Below are positions 25,232-40,129 of a stretch of DNA of 64,000 nt, in pieces. This stretch comes from Ridgeia piscesae (taxonomy: Eukaryota; Annelida; Polychaeta; Sabellida; Siboglinidae). Within the stretch, counting starts at the first letter, position 1. Every line of letters starts with the position of its first letter. The position numbers and the translations under genes are program-made. Location: contig JAODUO010001056.1 in assembly GCA_025642075.2 (NCBI GenBank), positions 124,001-188,000 of the forward strand. The letters are read 5' to 3'. The notes under the pieces were generated by a model. That model was given only the letters and a program-made list of their open reading frames with translations, was not told the origin of the DNA and did no database searches.

Positions 25232-28200
25232 TACCTGGCTGTTTAAACAATACTTTGTATTTTGCTGTGTAGACCTTGACTACAAGAAGTTAGTCGATGG
25301 AAAGATGCGACCACTGGATGTGATATGCCCCATATTGAATACGGAGAATGTCAATACTCTTGCCAAATTGGCTTCAAAGATACCAGACAAGGTAAGTTGT
25401 GTGTCGCAGGTTTTTTACAAGGCTCACAGTGAGTATATAATGTTCACAATGGTTTACAATACTCACAGGGGTTTTAGAATATCCACTACGTTTTACAATG
25501 CTTGCAAAGTGTTCATAATAAATCACAAGGGTTTCAATGCTCAAAGGGTGCTTAGAATGGTTACAACAGTTTACAATTCTCACAGGGTGTTTACAATGCT
25601 CACAACAGTTTACAATTCTCACAGGGTGTTTACAATGCTCACAACAGTTTAGAATGCTCACAGGGTGTTTACAATGCTCACAACAGTTTACAATTCTCAC
25701 AGGGTGTTTACAATGCTCACAACAGTTTAGAATGCTCACAGGGTGTTTACAATGCTCAACAGTTTACAATACTCACAGGGTGTTTACAATGCTCACAACA
25801 GTTTACAATGCTAACAGGGTGTTTACAATGCTCACAACAGTTTACAATGCTCACAGGGTGTTTACAATGCTCAACAGTTTGCAACGCTAACAGGGTGTTT
25901 ACAATGCTCAACAGTTTACAATACTCACAGGGTGTTTACAATGCTCACAACAGTTTACAATACTCACAGGGTGTTTACAATGCTCACAACAGTTTACAAT
26001 GCTCACAGGGTGTTTACAATGCTCACAACAGTTTACAATGCTCACAGGGTGTTTACAATGCTCACAACAGTTTACAATGCTCACAACAGTTTACAATGCT
26101 AACAGGGTGTTTACAATGCTCACAATAGTTTACAATGCTCACAGGGTGTTTACAATGCTCAACAGTTTGCAATGCTAACAGGGTGTTTACAATGCTCAAC
26201 AGTTTACAATACTCACAGGGTGTTTACAATGCTCACAACAGTTTGCAATGCTCATAGGGTGTTTACAATGCTCACAACAGTTTGTAATGCTCACAGGGAG
26301 TTTACAATGCTCACAACAGTTTGCAGTGCTCACAGGGTGTTTGAGGTGGCAGTGTGAGTGTTTGTTGCTGACCAAGTGTACTTGTGTCCCTCAGACTGGA
26401 GGCTTCCTACACGCCAGTGTCGTGTACTGCGCCTGGGCTGTGAAGCTGTTCTGGGAAGGAGATCCAGCTGCCAAGAAGAAACGAGAAGTGACGTCCACGG
26501 TACGTGCCACTACGTGTGTCGTTGAGGTGCTGGTGCACCCTTAAATAACTTGGTTGTCTGTAGTCAGATGACGTCCTCTCCTGTACCATTTCTTAATTTG
26601 TTTGATAGCCTTAGACTTTTCAAATATGAAATAGATTCAGAGATAACTCCTTGTACCTAAGACATGTACACTGTATGTGGCATTGTTTGCTGTAGCTGTG
26701 TGGAGGTGGATGTGAGACTGTAAACAGAGACTGTAGATATGACATTTGTTGTTGTTGTTGTGTGGAGGTGGATTTGAGACTGTAAACAGAGACTGTAGAT
26801 ATGACATTTGTTGTTGTTGCTGTGTGGAGGTGGATGTGAGACTGTAAACAGAGACTGTAGATATGACATGTGTTGTTGTTGCTGTGTGGAGGTGGATTGA
26901 GACTGTAAACAGAGACTGTAGATATGACATTTGTTGTTGTTGTGTGGAGGTGGATGTGAGACTGTAAACAGAGACTGTAGATATGACATGTGTTGTTGTT
27001 GTGTGGAGGTGGATGTGAGACTGTAAACAGAGACTGTAGATATGACATTTGTTGTTGTTGTGTGGAGGTGGATGTGAGACTGTAAACAGAGACTGTAGAT
27101 ATGACATTTGTTGTTGTTGTGTGGAGGTGGATGTGAGACTGTAAACAGAGACTGTAGATATGACATTTGTTGTTGTTGCTGTGTGGAGGTGGATGTGAGA
27201 CTGTAAACAGAGACTGTAGATATGACATTTGTTGTTGTTGTTGTGTGGAGGTGGATTTGAGACTGTAAACAGAGACTGTAGATATGACATTTGTTGTTGT
27301 TGCTGTGTGGAGGTGGATGTGAGACTGTAAACAGAGACTGTAGATATGACATGTGTTGTTGTTGCTGTGTGGAGGTGGATGTGAGACTGTAAACAGAGAC
27401 TGTAGATATGACATTTGTTGTTGTTGCTGTGTGGAGGTGGATGTGAGACTGTAAACAGAGACTGTAGATATGACATTTGTTGTTGTTGCTGTGTGGAGGT
27501 GGATGTGAGACTGTAAACAGAGACTGTAGATATGACATTTGTTGTTGTTGCTGTGTGGAGGTGGATGTGAGACTGTAAACAGAGACTGTAGATATGACAT
27601 TTGTTGTTGTTGCTGTGTGGAGGTGGATTTGAGACTGTAAACAGAGACTGTAGATATGACATTTGTTGTTGTTGCTGTGTGGAGGTGGATGTGAGACTGT
27701 AAACAGAGACTGTAGATATGACATTTGTTGTTGTTGCTGTGTGGAGGTGGATGTGAGACTGTAAACAGAGACTGTAGATATGACATTTGTTGTTGTTGCT
27801 GTGTGGAGGTGGATGTGAGACTGTAAACAGAGACTGTAGATATGACATTTGTTGTTGTTGCTGTGTGGAGGTGGATTTGAGACTGTAAACAGAGACTGTA
27901 GATATGACATTTGTTGTTGCTGTGTGGAGGTGGATGTGAGACTGTAAACAGAGACTGTAGATATGACATTTGTTGTTGTTGCTGTGTGGAGGTGGATGTG
28001 AGACTGTAAACAGAGACTGTAGATATGACATTTGTTGTTGTTGCTGTGTGGAGGTGGATGTGAGACTGTAAACAGAGACTGTAGATATGACATTTGTTGT
28101 TGCTGTGTGGAGGTGGATGTGAGACTGTAAACAGAGACTGTAGATATGACATTTGTTGTTGTTGCTGTGTGGAGGTGGATGTGAGACTGTAAACAGAGAC

Positions 28201-31200
28201 TGTAGATATGACATTTGTTGTTGTTGCTGTGTGGAGACTGTAAACAGAGACTGTAGATATGACATTGTTGTTGTTGCTGTGTGGAGGTGGATGTGAGACT
28301 GTAAACAGAGACTGTAGATATGACATTTGTTGTTGTTGCTGTGTGGAGGTGGATGTGAGACTGTAAACAGAGACTGTAGATATGACATTTGTTGTTGTTG
28401 CTGTGTGGAGGTGGATGTGAGACTGTAAACAGAGACTGTAGATATGACATTTGTTGTTGTTGCTGTGTGGAGGTGGATTTGAGACTGTAAACAGAGACTG
28501 TAGATATGACATTTGTTGTTGTTGCTGTGTGGAGGTGGATGTGAGACTGTAAACAGAGACTGTAGATATGACATTTGTTGTTGTTGCTGTGTGGAGGTGG
28601 ATTTGAGACTGTAAACAGAGACTGTAGATATGACATTTGTTGTTGTTGTTGTGTGGAGGTGGATGTGAGACTGTAAACAGAGACTGTAGATATGACATTT
28701 GTTGTTGCTGTGTGGAGGTGGATGTGAGACTGTAAACAGAGACTGTAGATATGACATTTGTTGTTGTTGCTGTGTGGAGGTGGATGTGAGACTGTAAACA
28801 GAGACTGTAGATATGACATTTGTTGTTGTTGCTGTGTGGAGACTGTAAACAGAGACTGTAGATATGACATGTGTTGTTGCTGTGTGGAGGTGGATGTGAG
28901 ACTGTAAACAGAGACTGTAGATATGACATTTGTTGTTGTTGCTGTGTGGAGACTGTAAACAGAGACTGTAGATATGACATTTGTTGTTGCTGTGTGGAGG
29001 TGGATGTGAGACTGTAAACAGAGACTGTAGATATGACATTTGTTGTTGTTGCTGTGTGGAGGTGGATGTGAGACTGTAAACAGAGACTGTAGATATGACA
29101 TTTGTTGTTGTTGCTGTGTGGAGGTGGATGTGAGACTGTAAACAGAGACTGTAGATATGACATTTGTTGTTGTTGCTGTGTGGAGGTGGATGTGAGACTG
29201 TAAACAGAGACTGTAGATATGACATTTGTTGTTGTTGCTGTGTGGAGGTGGATTTGAGACTGTAAACAGAGACTGTAGATATGACATTTGTTGTTGTTGC
29301 TGTGTGGAGGTGGATGTGAGACTGTAAACAGAGACTGTAGATATGACATTTGTTGTTGTTGCTGTGTGGAGGTGGATGTGAGACTGTAAACAGAGACTGT
29401 AGATATGACATTTGTTGTTGTTGCTGTGTGGAGGTGGATGTGAGACTGTAAACAGAGACTGTAGATATGACATTTGTTGTTGTTGCTGTGTGGAGGTGGA
29501 TTTGAGACTGTAAACAGAGACTGTAGATATGACATTTGTTGTTGTTGCTGTGTGGAGGTGGATGTGAGACTGTAAACAGAGACTGTAGATATGACATTTG
29601 TTGTTGTTGCTGTGTGGAGGTGGATGTGAGACTGTAAACAGAGACTGTAGATATGACATTTGTTGTTGTTGCTGTGTGGAGGTGGATGTGAGACTGTAAA
29701 CAGAGACTGTAGATATGACATTTGTTGTTGTTGCTGTGTGGAGGTGGATGTGAGACTGTAAACAGAGACTGTAGATATGACATTTGTTGTTGTTGCTGTG
29801 TGGAGACTGTAAACAGAGACTGTAGATATGACATGTGTTGTTGTTGCTGTGTGGAGGTGGATGTGAGACTGTAAACAGAGACTGTAGATATGACATTTGT
29901 TGTTGTTGCTGTGTGGAGGTGGATGTGAGACTGTAAACAGAGACTGTAGATATGACATTTGTTGTTGTTGCTGTGTGGAGGTGGATGTGAGACTGTAAAC
30001 AGAGACTGTAGATATGACATTTGTTGTTGTTGCTGTGTGGAGGTGGATTTGAGACTGTAAACAGAGACTGTAGATATGACATTTGTTGTTGTTGCTGTGT
30101 GGAGGTGGATGTGAGACTGTAAACAGAGACTGTAGATATGACATTTGTTGTTGTTGCTGTGTGGAGGTGGATGTGAGACTGTAAACAGAGACTGTAGATA
30201 TGACATTTGTTGTTGTCTGTGTGGAGGTGGATGTGAGACTGTAAACAGAGACTGTAGATATGACATTTGTTGTTGTTGCTGTGTGGAGGTGGATGTGAGA
30301 CTGTAAACAGAGACTGTAGATATGACATTTGTTGTTGTTGCTGTGTGGAGGTGGATGTGAGACTGTAAACAGAGACTGTAGATATGACATGTGTTGTTGC
30401 TGTGTGGAGGTGGATGTGAGACTGTAAACAGAGACTGTAGATATGACATTTGTTGTTGTTGCTGTGTGGAGGTGGATGTGAGACTGTAAACAGAGACTGT
30501 AGATATGACATTTGTTGTTGTTGCTGTGTGGAGGTGGATGTGAGACTGTAAACAGAGACTGTAGATATGACATTTGTTGTTGCTGTGTGGAGGTGGATGT
30601 GAGACTGTAAACAGAGACTGTAGATATGACATTTGTTGTTGTTGCTGTGTGGAGGTGGATGTGAGACTGTAAACAGAGACTGTAGATATGACATTTGTTG
30701 TTGTTGCTGTGTGGAGGTGGATGTGAGACTGTAAACAGAGACTGTAGATATGACATTTGTTGTTGTTGCTGTGTGGAGGTGCCGTGAGACTGTAAACAGA
30801 GACTGTAGATATGACATTTGTTGTTGTTGCTGTGTGGAGGTGGATTTGAGACTGTAAACAGAGACTGTAGATATGACATTTGTTGTTGTTGCTGTGTGGA
30901 GGTGGATTGAGACTGTAAACAGAGACTGTAGATATGACATGTGTTGTTGTTGCTGTGTGGAGGTGGATGTGAGACTGTAAACAGAGACTGTAGATATGAC
31001 ATTTGTTGTTGTTGCTGTGTGGAGGTGGATGTGAGACTGTAAACAGAGACTGTAGATATGACATTTGTTGTTGTTGCTGTGTGGAGGTGGATTGAGACTG
31101 TAAACAGGACTGTAGATATGACATTGTTGTTGTGTGTGGAGGTGGATGTGAGACTGTAAACAGAGACTGTAGATATGACATTTGTTGTTGTTGCTGTGTG

Positions 31201-34200
31201 GAGGTGGATGTGAGACTGTAAACAGAGACTGTAGATATGACATTTGTTGTTGTTGCTGTGTGTGATTAGACTGTAAACAGAGACTGTAGATATGATTGTT
31301 TTGCTTTGCAGGTGGATGTGAGACTGTAAACAGAGACTGTAGATATGACATTGGTTGTTGCTGTGTGGAGGTGGATTTGAGACTGTAAACAGAGACTGTA
31401 GATATGACATTTGTTGTTGTTGCTGTGTGGAGACTGTAAACAGAGACTGTAGATATGACATGTGTTGTTGTTGCTGTGTGGAGGTGGATGTGAGACTGTA
31501 AACAGAGACTGTAGATATGACATTTGTTGTTGTTGCTGTGTGGAGGTGGATGTGAGACTGTAAACAGAGACTGTAGATATGACATTTGTTGTTGTTGCTG
31601 TGTGGAGGTGGATGTGAGACTGTAAACAGAGACTGTAGATATGACATTTGTTGTTGTTGCTGTGTGGGTGATTTGAGACTGTAAACAGAGACTGTAGATA
31701 TGACATTTGTTGTTGTTGCTGTGTGGAGGTGGATGTGAGACTGTAAACAGAGACTGTAGATATGACATTTGTTGTTGTTGCTGTGTGGAGGTGGATGTGA
31801 GACTGTAAACAGAGACTGTAGATATGACATTTTTTTTGTTGCTGTGTGGAGGTGGATGTGAGACTGTAAACAGAGACTGTAGATATGACATTTGTTGTTG
31901 TTGCTGTGTGGAGGTGGATGTGAGACTGTAAACAGAGACTGTAGATATGACATTTGTTGTTGTTGCTGTGTGGAGGTGGATGTGAGACTGTAAACAGAGA
32001 CTGTAGATATGACATTTGTTGTTGTTGCTGTGTGGAGACTGTAAACAGAGACTGTAGATATGACATTGTTGTTGTTGCTGTGTGGAGGTGGATGTGAGAC
32101 TGTAAACAGAGACTGTAGATATGACATTTGTTGTTGTTGCTGTGTGGAGACTGTAAACAGAGACTGTAGATATGACATTTGTTGTTGCTGTGTGGAGGTG
32201 GATGTGAGACTGTAAACAGAGACTGTAGATATGACATTTGTTGTTGTTGCTGTGTGGAGGTGGATGTGAGACTGTAAACAGAGACTGTAGATATGACATT
32301 TGTTGTTGTTGCTGTGTGGAGGTGGATGTGAGACTGTAAACAGAGACTGTAGATATGACATTTGTTGTTGTTGCTGTGTGGAGACTGTAAACAGAGACTG
32401 TAGATATGACATGTGTTGTTGTTGCTGTGTGGAGGTGGATGTGAGACTGTAAACAAAACTGAATATGACATTTTTTTGTTGCTTGTGGAGGTGGATGTTT
32501 CTGTGATGTTACATGTATAGTGAGTCAACAGTGAGACTGTAGACCTGACATAGTTTGCCGTGATTAGGATATGGATGTGTGTGTTTCGGGCGGACTGGGT
32601 GCACAGGTTTGTGGCGTGCTCTGACTACATGCACAAGCTCCTGCCCATAGACGTCACCCAGTTTATTGATGCCATCGTGTTTGTCCCTCGCTCTCTGCAG
32701 CAGGTAGGACATCACATTGGTCACATCACATTGTCACATCAACACAATCATGTCACTCTGTCATGTGGTCATAACAGTGGGATGTTCCAGTTAACATATG
32801 ATATCGTTCAGCCACCAAAAAATTCTATTGGCCATTTTGACTTGCACCCCAAAAAAACACATTTTGATAAACTCTGATGGAAAAAAAATCCGATTTGAGA
32901 TAATCACTATATATCTTTTAGGGAAATTTAAATTTTGGGATTTATTGATCAGTTGTGGGTTAAATGAAAATCGACAGATAATTACAGTTGTTATTTATTC
33001 AGTTTATGATTATTATTTATGTGTTATATTGTGTCTATTGTTGTGTATCTTAAACATCATCAGACAGTAACTGTTCTGTTGTCTTTCTTTCACTAATGTA
33101 GTTGGCAAGACAGATGCATCTGCAGCTTATTTTCTGAGGATTTCCCAAAATCTAAAAATGTGACATGTCTGGTTACGTTTGACAATTTTCAGTTGCCATT
33201 TGATGCCAGGCGTGAGATTGTAAGGCGAACTTTGAAATACAGTCGGCAAATTTCAGGAAAGAAGAAAAAGCCAGAATCAGTCAGGTGAGCTTAATGTGGT
33301 AAATTCAAAAAAAATGATTTTTTAATTTATTTTTCGGCTTTGTTATTTTTGTATTTTTTTAAAAAAAGTCCCATTTGTTTTAGATTAATAATTTTTATTA
33401 TTTGTGTTTTAAATTTTATGTGGTGGGGTGGGAGGTATGGGGTGGGAAAGGTAAAAGGGTGGGGGGTGGGGGTGGGGGTATGGGGGGAGCTATTGGGTGA
33501 GGGGGGTGGGGGGGGGGGTTGGCAACTACCATAACAATTGTTCAGCTGTTGAAGCTGCCAGACCTTCAGTTACACCAAAACACATCTTCGGACTTACAGA
33601 AATCCTAAAATAGCACCCGACAATGCAGTCCTACCCTAAGTATTGTTTGCCAAATGCTGTGACGTTTGTGACTGTCTGCAATTGACAACAGTGACCGTGG
33701 TGTGTTTGTTGGACAGTGCGGAGGTGACATGGGATGACGTGTCTCAGCATCTTCAGCAGTCGTTGACACATCTAAAAACCCTCCCCCGTTTGCTGCCCTC
33801 GGCTGACATCCCATACAGACATATGCCCAAAAATACGACCCCCAAGGTCACAGCCACAAAGGTATCATCATTTTTCCCTTTATTTATTAAGTCCAGAATG
33901 AGGCTGCACTGGCCTCCTCCCTGTCTTCCCCTCCCACAAACTCTCAGCCTCCCTCCCTCCTACCTTCCCCTCCCTGACTCCCTTCTCTCCTTCCCTCCCT
34001 CCTTCCCCCTTTCCCTCCCTTCCACCCCCTCCGGGCCTATTGCCTTTAACATATTTATGTCTTTCCCCACACACACACACACGCGGGGGCCCGCAACCCC
34101 CCCCCCCGCGCATGCACACACACACACACACAAATGCACACGCACGCGCACGCACACACACATACCTGTTAAAGTGTATTCCATGTTTTCACATCAGCCT

Positions 34201-37200
34201 AGTCTTTAACAGACATAAAAATCAACTCCCCACTGTATTCAGTTTCGTTTGTAAATTTGACAGTTGTGGAACTGTTGGCAGCTGTCAGCTGTCTGCCAGG
34301 GTCTCGTATGAAGTTGTCATGAGAGGTTTTGCTTGACAGCTGTGGCAGTTACTGCTGGGAATGGTTGTGGATGGACAGTGTCCAACCAGAGTGGACAGTG
34401 TCCTGCAAGTGGTCAGGGTGAAAGACTGGTCCACCAGACGTGTGGTCAGTGAAGCTGTGGCCTTAATAGTTGTCACTCTCAGGTGAGTTATAATGATAGT
34501 ACATTTGGTTACAGTACTATTTATTCTTTTAACTGTATAGTGTGCTTATTGATATTTATGTCTAAGTTAGTGTTGTAACAAACGTATTCTAATTTAAACA
34601 ACCTTATTTTTGTTCTCAAACTATTTTACTGTCTCAATCATCATCACCCACCATGTGACAGGACAAACAGAACAAACATGGAGTCCAGTGTTGGTGCTAA
34701 CTTGGTCTCATTTGGATATCACCTGTTTGATTGTATCCCCAACATGTGTGGAATGACCACTCAGGGTTGTAAATATTTGTTTAAACATTTTCTTTTTAAT
34801 AGTTATATTATGGACGTGATTTTAGCTTGTAGTTATTGAGTCTTGGAAGCATACCACGCCAAAGTCTTCAGTATGAGATACACACGACATTGTCATTCAT
34901 CTGAGAGAGCACATAGACAAAGTCTTCAGTATGAGATACACACGACATTGTCATTCATCTGAGAGAGCACATAGACAAAGTCTTCAGTATGAGATACACA
35001 CGACATTGTCATTCATCTGAGAGAGCACATAGACAAAGTCTTCAGTATGAGATACACACGACATTGTCATTCATCTGAGAGAGCACATAGACAAAGTCTT
35101 CAGTATGAGATACACACGACATTGTCATTCATCTGAGAGAGCACATAGACAAAGTCTTCAGTATGAGATACACACGACATTGTCATTCATCTGAGAGAGC
35201 ACATAGACAAAGTCTTCAGTATGAGATACACACGACATTGTCATTCATCTGAGAGACACATAGACAAAGTCTTCAGTATGAGATACACACGACATTGTCA
35301 TTCATCTGAGAGAGCACATAGACAAAGTCTTCAGTATGAGATACACACGACATTGTCATTCATCTGAGAGAGCACATAGACAAAGTCTTCAGTATGAGAT
35401 ACACACGACATTGTCATTCATCTGAGAGAGCACATAGACAAAGTCTTCAGTATAGATACACACGACATTGTCATTCATCTGAGAGAGCACATAGACAAAG
35501 TCTTCAGTATAGATACACACGACATTGTCATTCATCTGAGAGAGCACATAGACAAAGTCTTCAGTATGAGATACACACGACATTGTCATTCATCTGAGAG
35601 AGCACATAGACAAAGTCTTCAGTATGAGATACACACGACATTGTCATTCATCTGAGAGAGCACATAGACAAAGTCTTCAGTATGAGATACACACGACATT
35701 GTCATTCATCTGAGAGAGCACATAGACAAAGTCTTCAGTATGAGATACACACGACATTGTCATTCATCTGAGAGAGCACATAGACAAAGTCTTCAGTATG
35801 AGATACACACGACATTGTCATTCATCTGAGAGAGCACATAGACAAAGTCTTCAGTATGAGATACACACGACATTGTCATTCATCTGAGAGAGCACATAGA
35901 CAAAGTCTTCAGTATGAGATACACACGACATTGTCATTCATCTGAGAGACACATAGACAAAGTCTTCAGTATGAGATACACACGACATTGTCATTCATCT
36001 GAGAGAGCACATAGACAAAGTCTTCAGTATGAGATACACACGACATTGTCATTCATCTGAGAGAGCACATAGACAAAGTCTTCAGTATGAGATACACACG
36101 ACATTGTCATTCATCTGAGAGAGCACATAGACAAAGTCTTCAGTATGAGATACACACGACATTGTCATTCATCTGAGAGAGCACATAGACAAAGTCTTCA
36201 GTATGAGATACACACGACATTGTCATTCATCTGAGAGAGCACATAGACAAAGTCTTCAGTATGAGATACACACGACATTGTCATTCATCTGAGAGAGCAC
36301 ATAGACAAAGTCTTCAGTATGAGATACACACGACATTGTCATTCATCTGAGAGAGCACATAGACAAAGTCTTCAGTATGAGATACACACGACATTGTCAT
36401 TCATCTGAGAGAGCACATAGACAAAGTCTTCAGTATGAGATACACACGACATTGTCATTCATCTGAGAGACACATAGACAAAGTCTTCAGTATGAGATAC
36501 ACACGACATTGTCATTCATCTGAGAGAGCACATAGACAAAGTCTTCAGTATGAGATACACACGACATTGTCATTCATCTGAGAGAGCACATAGACAAAGT
36601 CTTCAGTATGAGATACACACGACATTGTCATTCATCTGAGAGAGCACATAGACAAAGTCTTCAGTATGAGATACACACGACATTGTCATTCATCTGAGAG
36701 AGCACATAGACAAAGTCTTCAGTATGAGATACACACGACATTGTCATTCATCTGAGAGAGCACATAGACAAAGTCTTCAGTATGAGATACACACGACATT
36801 GTCATTCATCTGAGAGAGCACATAGACAAAGTCTTCAGTATGAGATACACACGACATTGTCATTCATCTGAGAGAGCACATAGACAAAGTCTTCAGTATG
36901 AGATACACACGACATTGTCATTCATCTGAGAGAGCACATAGACAAAGTCTTCAGTATGAGATACACACGACATTGTCATTCATCTGAGAGAGCACATAGA
37001 CAAAGTCTTCAGTATGAGATACACACGACATTGTCATTCATCTGAGAGAGCACATAGACAAAGTCTTCAGTATAGATACACACGACATTGTCATTCATCT
37101 GAGAGAGCACATAGACAAAGTCTTCAGTATGAGATACACACGACATTGTCATTCATCTGAGAGAGCACATAGACAAAGTCTTCAGTATGAGATACACACG

Positions 37201-40048
37201 ACATTGTCATTCATCTGAGAGAGCACATAGACAAAGTCTTCAGTATGAGATACACACGACATTGTCATTCATCTGAGAGAGCACATAGACAAAGTCTTCA
37301 GTATGAGATACACACGACATTGTCATTCATCTGAGAGAGCACATAGACAAAGTCTTCAGTATAGATACACACGACATTGTCATTCATCTGAGAGAGCACA
37401 TAGACAAAGTCTTCAGTATGAGATACACACGACATTGTCATTCATCTGAGAGAGCACATAGACAAAGTCTTCAGTATAAGATACACACGACATTGTCATT
37501 CATCTGAGAGAGCACATAGACAAAGTCTTCAGTATGAGATACACACGACATTGTCATTCATCTGAGAGAGCACATAGACAAAGTCTTCAGTATGAGATAC
37601 ACACGACATTGTCATTCATCTGAGAGAGCACATAGACAAAGTCTTCAGTATGAGATACACACGACATTGTCATTCATCTGAGAGAGCACATAGACAAAGT
37701 CTTCAGTATAGATACACACGACATTGTCATTCATCTGAGAGAGCACATAGACAAAGTCTTCAGTATGAGATACACACGACATTGTCATTCATCTGAGAGA
37801 GCACATAGACAAAGTCTTCAGTATGAGATACACACGACATTGTCATTCATCTGAGAGAGCACATAGACAAAGTCTTCAGTATAGATACACACGACATTGT
37901 CATTCATCTGAGAGACACATAGACAAAGTCTTCAGTATGAGATACACACGACATTGTCATTCATCTGAGAGAGCACATAGACAAAGTCTTCAGTATGAGA
38001 TACACACGACATTGTCATTCATCTGAGAGAGCACATAGACAAAGTCTTCAGTATGAGATACACACGACATTGTCATTCATCTGAGAGAGCACATAGACAA
38101 AGTCAGGTAGATCAAACCGGCCAACAAATAGAGATGGTGGAACTAATGAACTCTCCCACACATACCGTGATGTCATACATCACTTGTGCTGATGAAGTTG
38201 GCAGATTACACTTAAGAAAGACTCAACAATTACAGTGTAAAATAACATTTTGGATACACAATTTTGTACATGTTTTGAATGCTTCCTAAAGTTTCCTCCG
38301 TTCATGTGACCGTTGCGGCTTCAGCGGCAGTGAAACCAGTGTTGACAGTCAGCCACAGTTGGAAGGCAGGATCCCATGGAGATCTTGCAGCGGATCATAG
38401 ATCAAGTCAGTCAACACCAGAATGACGGGTAAATCATCTTTGATGTAATTGCGTTTTTTTCACAATAATTTTTTAGTGAATTTATGCACCTGCATTACCC
38501 ATTTTGCTATAGGTATTAAATGGCTGAATTATACTTGAGCTAGCATATGTGTTTTTCTCGCTTAGGAAGTGACTCAGAAGGAGAACAGTTAAACTTGTCA
38601 CCTCGCATAAATACTGTACCTTGATCAGGTAATTTATAAGGAGTTATTGGAGGAAGATGACATTTAGGCCATAGTCAGATTGCTATAAGCCTAGAGTAAA
38701 ATGGTACATCAACAATTTCACTGTTAATGTACTGGCTGCATGACAAATTAGAATGGGAAACATTTCAGTGGCACACTGGTTGGATCAGAGGATGTCATGT
38801 CAGAAATTCGGCCATTCTGTTCCAATTCTGCAATTGAAGTGAAACTGCGGCTGAGCATCCTGAAGATTCTAGAACAGGTAAATTAGTTTAGTTGTTACAT
38901 TATTTCTAATGGAGTTATTAATGGTTTTTAATTAAAAGTTCTGTGGAATTTACCCAACATGGATAAATATTAGAAATAGGTGGTATGCAGACGGTTTTAG
39001 GAATTACCATTTGTAATAACTTAAAGGGATTCTTTGGGGCATGAAATGGATACTTTCATGTCCCAAAATTTAATGAAAGGGATTCTTTTAAATTCTGTAA
39101 AAATTATCTTTTCTTATAATTTGATGCTTTATTTCATTAGAATTGTGTTTTAGTAATTACTAATAATCATTCAGTAACCAGATAACACAGGCTGATCTAG
39201 AAGAGACTAGACAGTCTGTGTATGTTGAGTTATTGGGGACATGAATGGGATTCTTTTTTGGATATATTATCAAGGTCATTAGTGATTAATCAAACATAAT
39301 TCTAATTAAATGAAAACTTAGGGTTACATGAATAATTATATTAATAACAAATTGTGAACATTACAACAAGTTTTATATTCTCAAAGAATACCCTTTTCAT
39401 TATAATTTGGAACACTGAAAGAATTAAATTTGTGTCTGAAAAAAATCCCATTAAAACCAAGCACACACATAAAATATTGCAACAAAGGCAAGCTGACATA
39501 TAGGACTAATAATTCAAATAAAAAAAAACTTTATTGTCTTATAAAAGAATACTATTTTTAAACAAAAAAACATTCTCTCAAGCCATGGCTGCTTGCCATG
39601 GAAAACTAACCACTGTCTTCTATATCTCTCTCTGTCTCTCTCTATCTCTGTGCCCCCTCTCCCTCCCTCTCTGACTCTCATCTCTCCCACCCTAAGAAAG
39701 TCCAATATTCGAGCCACTGTGTCACATGGAATATGTGTGGTGACATAACAACCGTGTAAACTGCTGTTTTCAGTCATTCTCACTGAGTGACGAGGATCTG
39801 CAGCTGCTCATTCTCTACCGCACACAGGCGGTCGTGGCTGCAGCTTGGCCTGACCTCCAGGTAAGGACGGCCATTGTGGGTGTTCATGTGATGTGGGGGC
39901 CAATACTTTGGTGTCAAATACATAACTGATCTTGTAACTTATACTAAAAGCCTGTATTTGATATCCAAATAATCAAAAGTAGTGTTAGTCAAATACAGGC
40001 GTGAATGGTGTGTTTGGGATGCTGAAATGTATATTTCAGGATGTTAAC

Positions 40049-40129
<81 letters not shown>

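Noticed and set aside
26620..32412. Minus-strand open frame of 1,930 codons, rich in His/Gln/Asn/Thr
   Set aside because: It is the 62-bp minisatellite read in rotating frames; the unit has no stop in any minus-strand phase. It lies antisense inside an NBAS intron and shows no domain.
34861..38104. CRISPR-like array of 58-bp repeats
   Set aside because: There are no unique spacers; the entire unit is repeated, and the context is a eukaryotic intron.
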